This document shows positions 4,627-5,749 of a DNA stretch of 5,749 nt, piece after piece (position 1 is the first letter of the stretch; each line of letters starts with the position of its first letter). The translations under genes and the position numbers were made by a program. A model generated the notes under the pieces. It saw nothing but the letters and a program-made list of their open reading frames with translations, had not been told where the DNA came from and searched no databases. Origin of the DNA: an uncultured Bacillota bacterium (GTDB taxonomy: Bacteria > Bacillota > Clostridia > Peptostreptococcales > Anaerovoracaceae); the NCBI GenBank assembly GCA_946631075.1, contig CAMOZS010000114.1, positions 1 through 5,749 on the forward strand, in the 5' to 3' direction.

Positions 4627-5749
4627 ATGAAAAAAATCCTTATCCTCGGCGCCGGGATCTACCAGGTCCCCCTGATCAGAACGGCAAAACGCCTCGGCAT
4701 CTATACCATCGTCGCCAGCATCCCCGGAAACTATCCCGGATTTGAACTGGCGGACAAAGTCTATTACGAAAACACCACCGATGTGGAAGCTATCCTGGAG
4801 ATCGCCCGCAGGGAGCAGATCGACGGGATCATCACTACCGGGACCGATGTGGCCGTGATCACCATCGGCGAAGTCTGCGACCAGCTGGGCCTGACCGGCC
4901 TTTCCGCTCACTCCGCCCAGATCGCGACCGATAAACTCAAGATGAAGACCTGCTACGAGAAGTTCGGCGTCCGGACAGCCCGCTTCCGCCGGATCTCTTT
5001 TGATGATGAGAACTATGAAGAGAAGATCGGCCAGCTGACCCTTCCGGTCATGTTCAAATCCGTGGACTCCTCCGGAAGCCGGGGCATCATCAAGGTCAGC
5101 GATCCTTCGGAATTCGAGGCGGCCAAGGCGGAGGTCCTGGCCAATACCCGCAGCGATTACTTCATCGTGGAAGAATTCCTGGAGGGAGAAGAATTCGGGG
5201 CCCAGGCCTTCGTCCGGGGCGGCCAGGTACAGTTCATCCTTCCCCACGGAGACTATGTCTTCAAGGGGGACACGGGCGTGCCCATCGGCCACTTCGCCCC
5301 CTACGACCTGACTCCGGAGATCGTCGAGGACGCCAGGGAACAGCTCCGCCTTGCCATCAGGGCCATGGAACTGGACAACTGCGCCATCAACGCCGACTTT
5401 ATCCTCTGCGGGGGCAAGACCTATGTCCTGGAGATCGGGGGAAGGTCCGGCGCCACCTGCCTGGCTGAACTGGTTTCCATCTATTACGGATATGATTATT
5501 ACGAGAAGATCCTGCAGACGGCCCTGGGAGAAGAAGCGGACTTCCGCCCGGCGGACGGATCCGATCCCGATTCCTGCCAAGGGGTCCCCAATGCCAGCAT
5601 GCTGCTGATGAGCGACCGGGACGGACACATCCTCTCCCAGTCCTATGATGATCCGGGCGATCCGGACATCGTCAGCGTCCAGTTCGATCACCAGCCGGGA
5701 GATCCGGTCCATAAATTCCGTGTCGGCCCCCACCGGATCGGCCATGTCA
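4627..5749 (+). CDS. ATP-grasp ligase (carbamoyl-phosphate-synthase-like), C-terminus outside the window
   Basis: The frame stays open from ATG 4627 to the window end (374 complete codons). ATP-grasp enzymes activate a carboxylate as an acyl-phosphate and join it to an amine, thiol or other nucleophile. Visible parts are a Rossmann-like preATP-grasp start MKKILILGAGIYQVPLI (1-17), TTGTDVAV (70-77), and TDKLKMK (101-107). The ATP-binding core has PVMFKSVDSSGSRGI (140-154) with Lys144, and the hinge EEFLEGEEFGAQAFV (182-196). The metal-binding end is NADFIL (255-260) and VLEIGGRSGATCLAELV (267-283) with Glu269. The order fits the CarB/PurK-like superfamily, and most of the usual length of about 400 residues is present. 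The start follows the glycosyltransferase stop by 6 nt, with GGAG at 4612-4615, 11 nt upstream. Coupling to a lipid-linked glycosyltransferase suggests aminoacylation or similar acylation of an envelope sugar; that substrate is inference. Confidence 0.9.
   Translation, partial: MKKILILGAGIYQVPLIRTAKRLGIYTIVASIPGNYPGFELADKVYYENTTDVEAILEIARREQIDGIITTGTDVAVITIGEVCDQLGLTGLSAHSAQIATDKLKMKTCYEKFGVRTARFRRISFDDENYEEKIGQLTLPVMFKSVDSSGSRGIIKVSDPSEFEAAKAEVLANTRSDYFIVEEFLEGEEFGAQAFVRGGQVQFILPHGDYVFKGDTGVPIGHFAPYDLTPEIVEDAREQLRLAIRAMELDNCAINADFILCGGKTYVLEIGGRSGATCLAELVSIYYGYDYYEKILQTALGEEADFRPADGSDPDSCQGVPNASMLLMSDRDGHILSQSYDDPGDPDIVSVQFDHQPGDPVHKFRVGPHRIGHV

Noticed and set aside
3700..5745. 681-codon open frame on the minus strand opposite the glycosyltransferase and ATP-grasp genes
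   Set aside because: The opposite strand encodes two proteins with clear family motifs. The antisense translation has no recognisable domain, is rich in Asp/Gly/Val/His as expected from GC-biased third positions, and spans two genes and their junction.

Overview
The window looks like a chromosomal cell-envelope locus from a GC-rich member of the Bacillota, probably class Clostridia. This is inferred from purine-rich Shine-Dalgarno sites (AGGAGAGG, AAGGGAG, AAAGGAG, GAGGAG), housekeeping-type promoters, TagGH-type transport genes beside a CDP-glycerol transferase start, and an exported L,D-transpeptidase with Ig-like and fibronectin-like modules. By eye the GC content is in the mid-50s percent. 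No genus can be named from the sequence alone. I saw no tRNA, rRNA, insertion sequence, phage gene or CRISPR array.

The layout is two divergent transcription units. The leftward unit (minus strand, read from about 3530 down to 1) holds, in order, a 500-residue secreted L,D-transpeptidase-like protein (1966-3468), a 104-bp gap with a long terminator-like hairpin, an ABC-2 export permease (1055-1861), its ATPase (134-1030), and the first 45 codons of a probable CDP-glycerol glycerophosphotransferase-family enzyme (1-137). The last of these overlaps the ATPase stop codon by 4 nt. The rightward unit (plus strand) holds a membrane-anchored family 2 glycosyltransferase of the polyprenyl-phosphate type (3667-4620). 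Six nt later comes an ATP-grasp ligase (4627 onward) that runs off the window end.

The 198-bp intergenic region 3469-3666 carries two back-to-back promoters of near-identical design (TTGATT/TTGATA, 17-bp spacer, TACAAT). A GC-rich palindrome (GTCCGGCCCGGAC) touches the rightward -35 box.

Together the genes suggest synthesis, export and attachment of a decorated anionic wall polymer. The permease and ATPase would flip a lipid-linked teichoic-acid-like polymer, and the phosphotransferase would act on its backbone. The glycosyltransferase would charge a lipid carrier with a sugar, possibly one modified by the ATP-grasp ligase. The transpeptidase would remodel the peptidoglycan carrying the polymer. 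Family assignments are supported by motifs; the shared pathway is inference from gene order. The most unusual points are the transpeptidase active-site motif (SNGC instead of SHGC), its basic, cysteine-rich architecture, the hairpin before the export genes, and the pairing of a lipid-linked glycosyltransferase with an ATP-grasp ligase.
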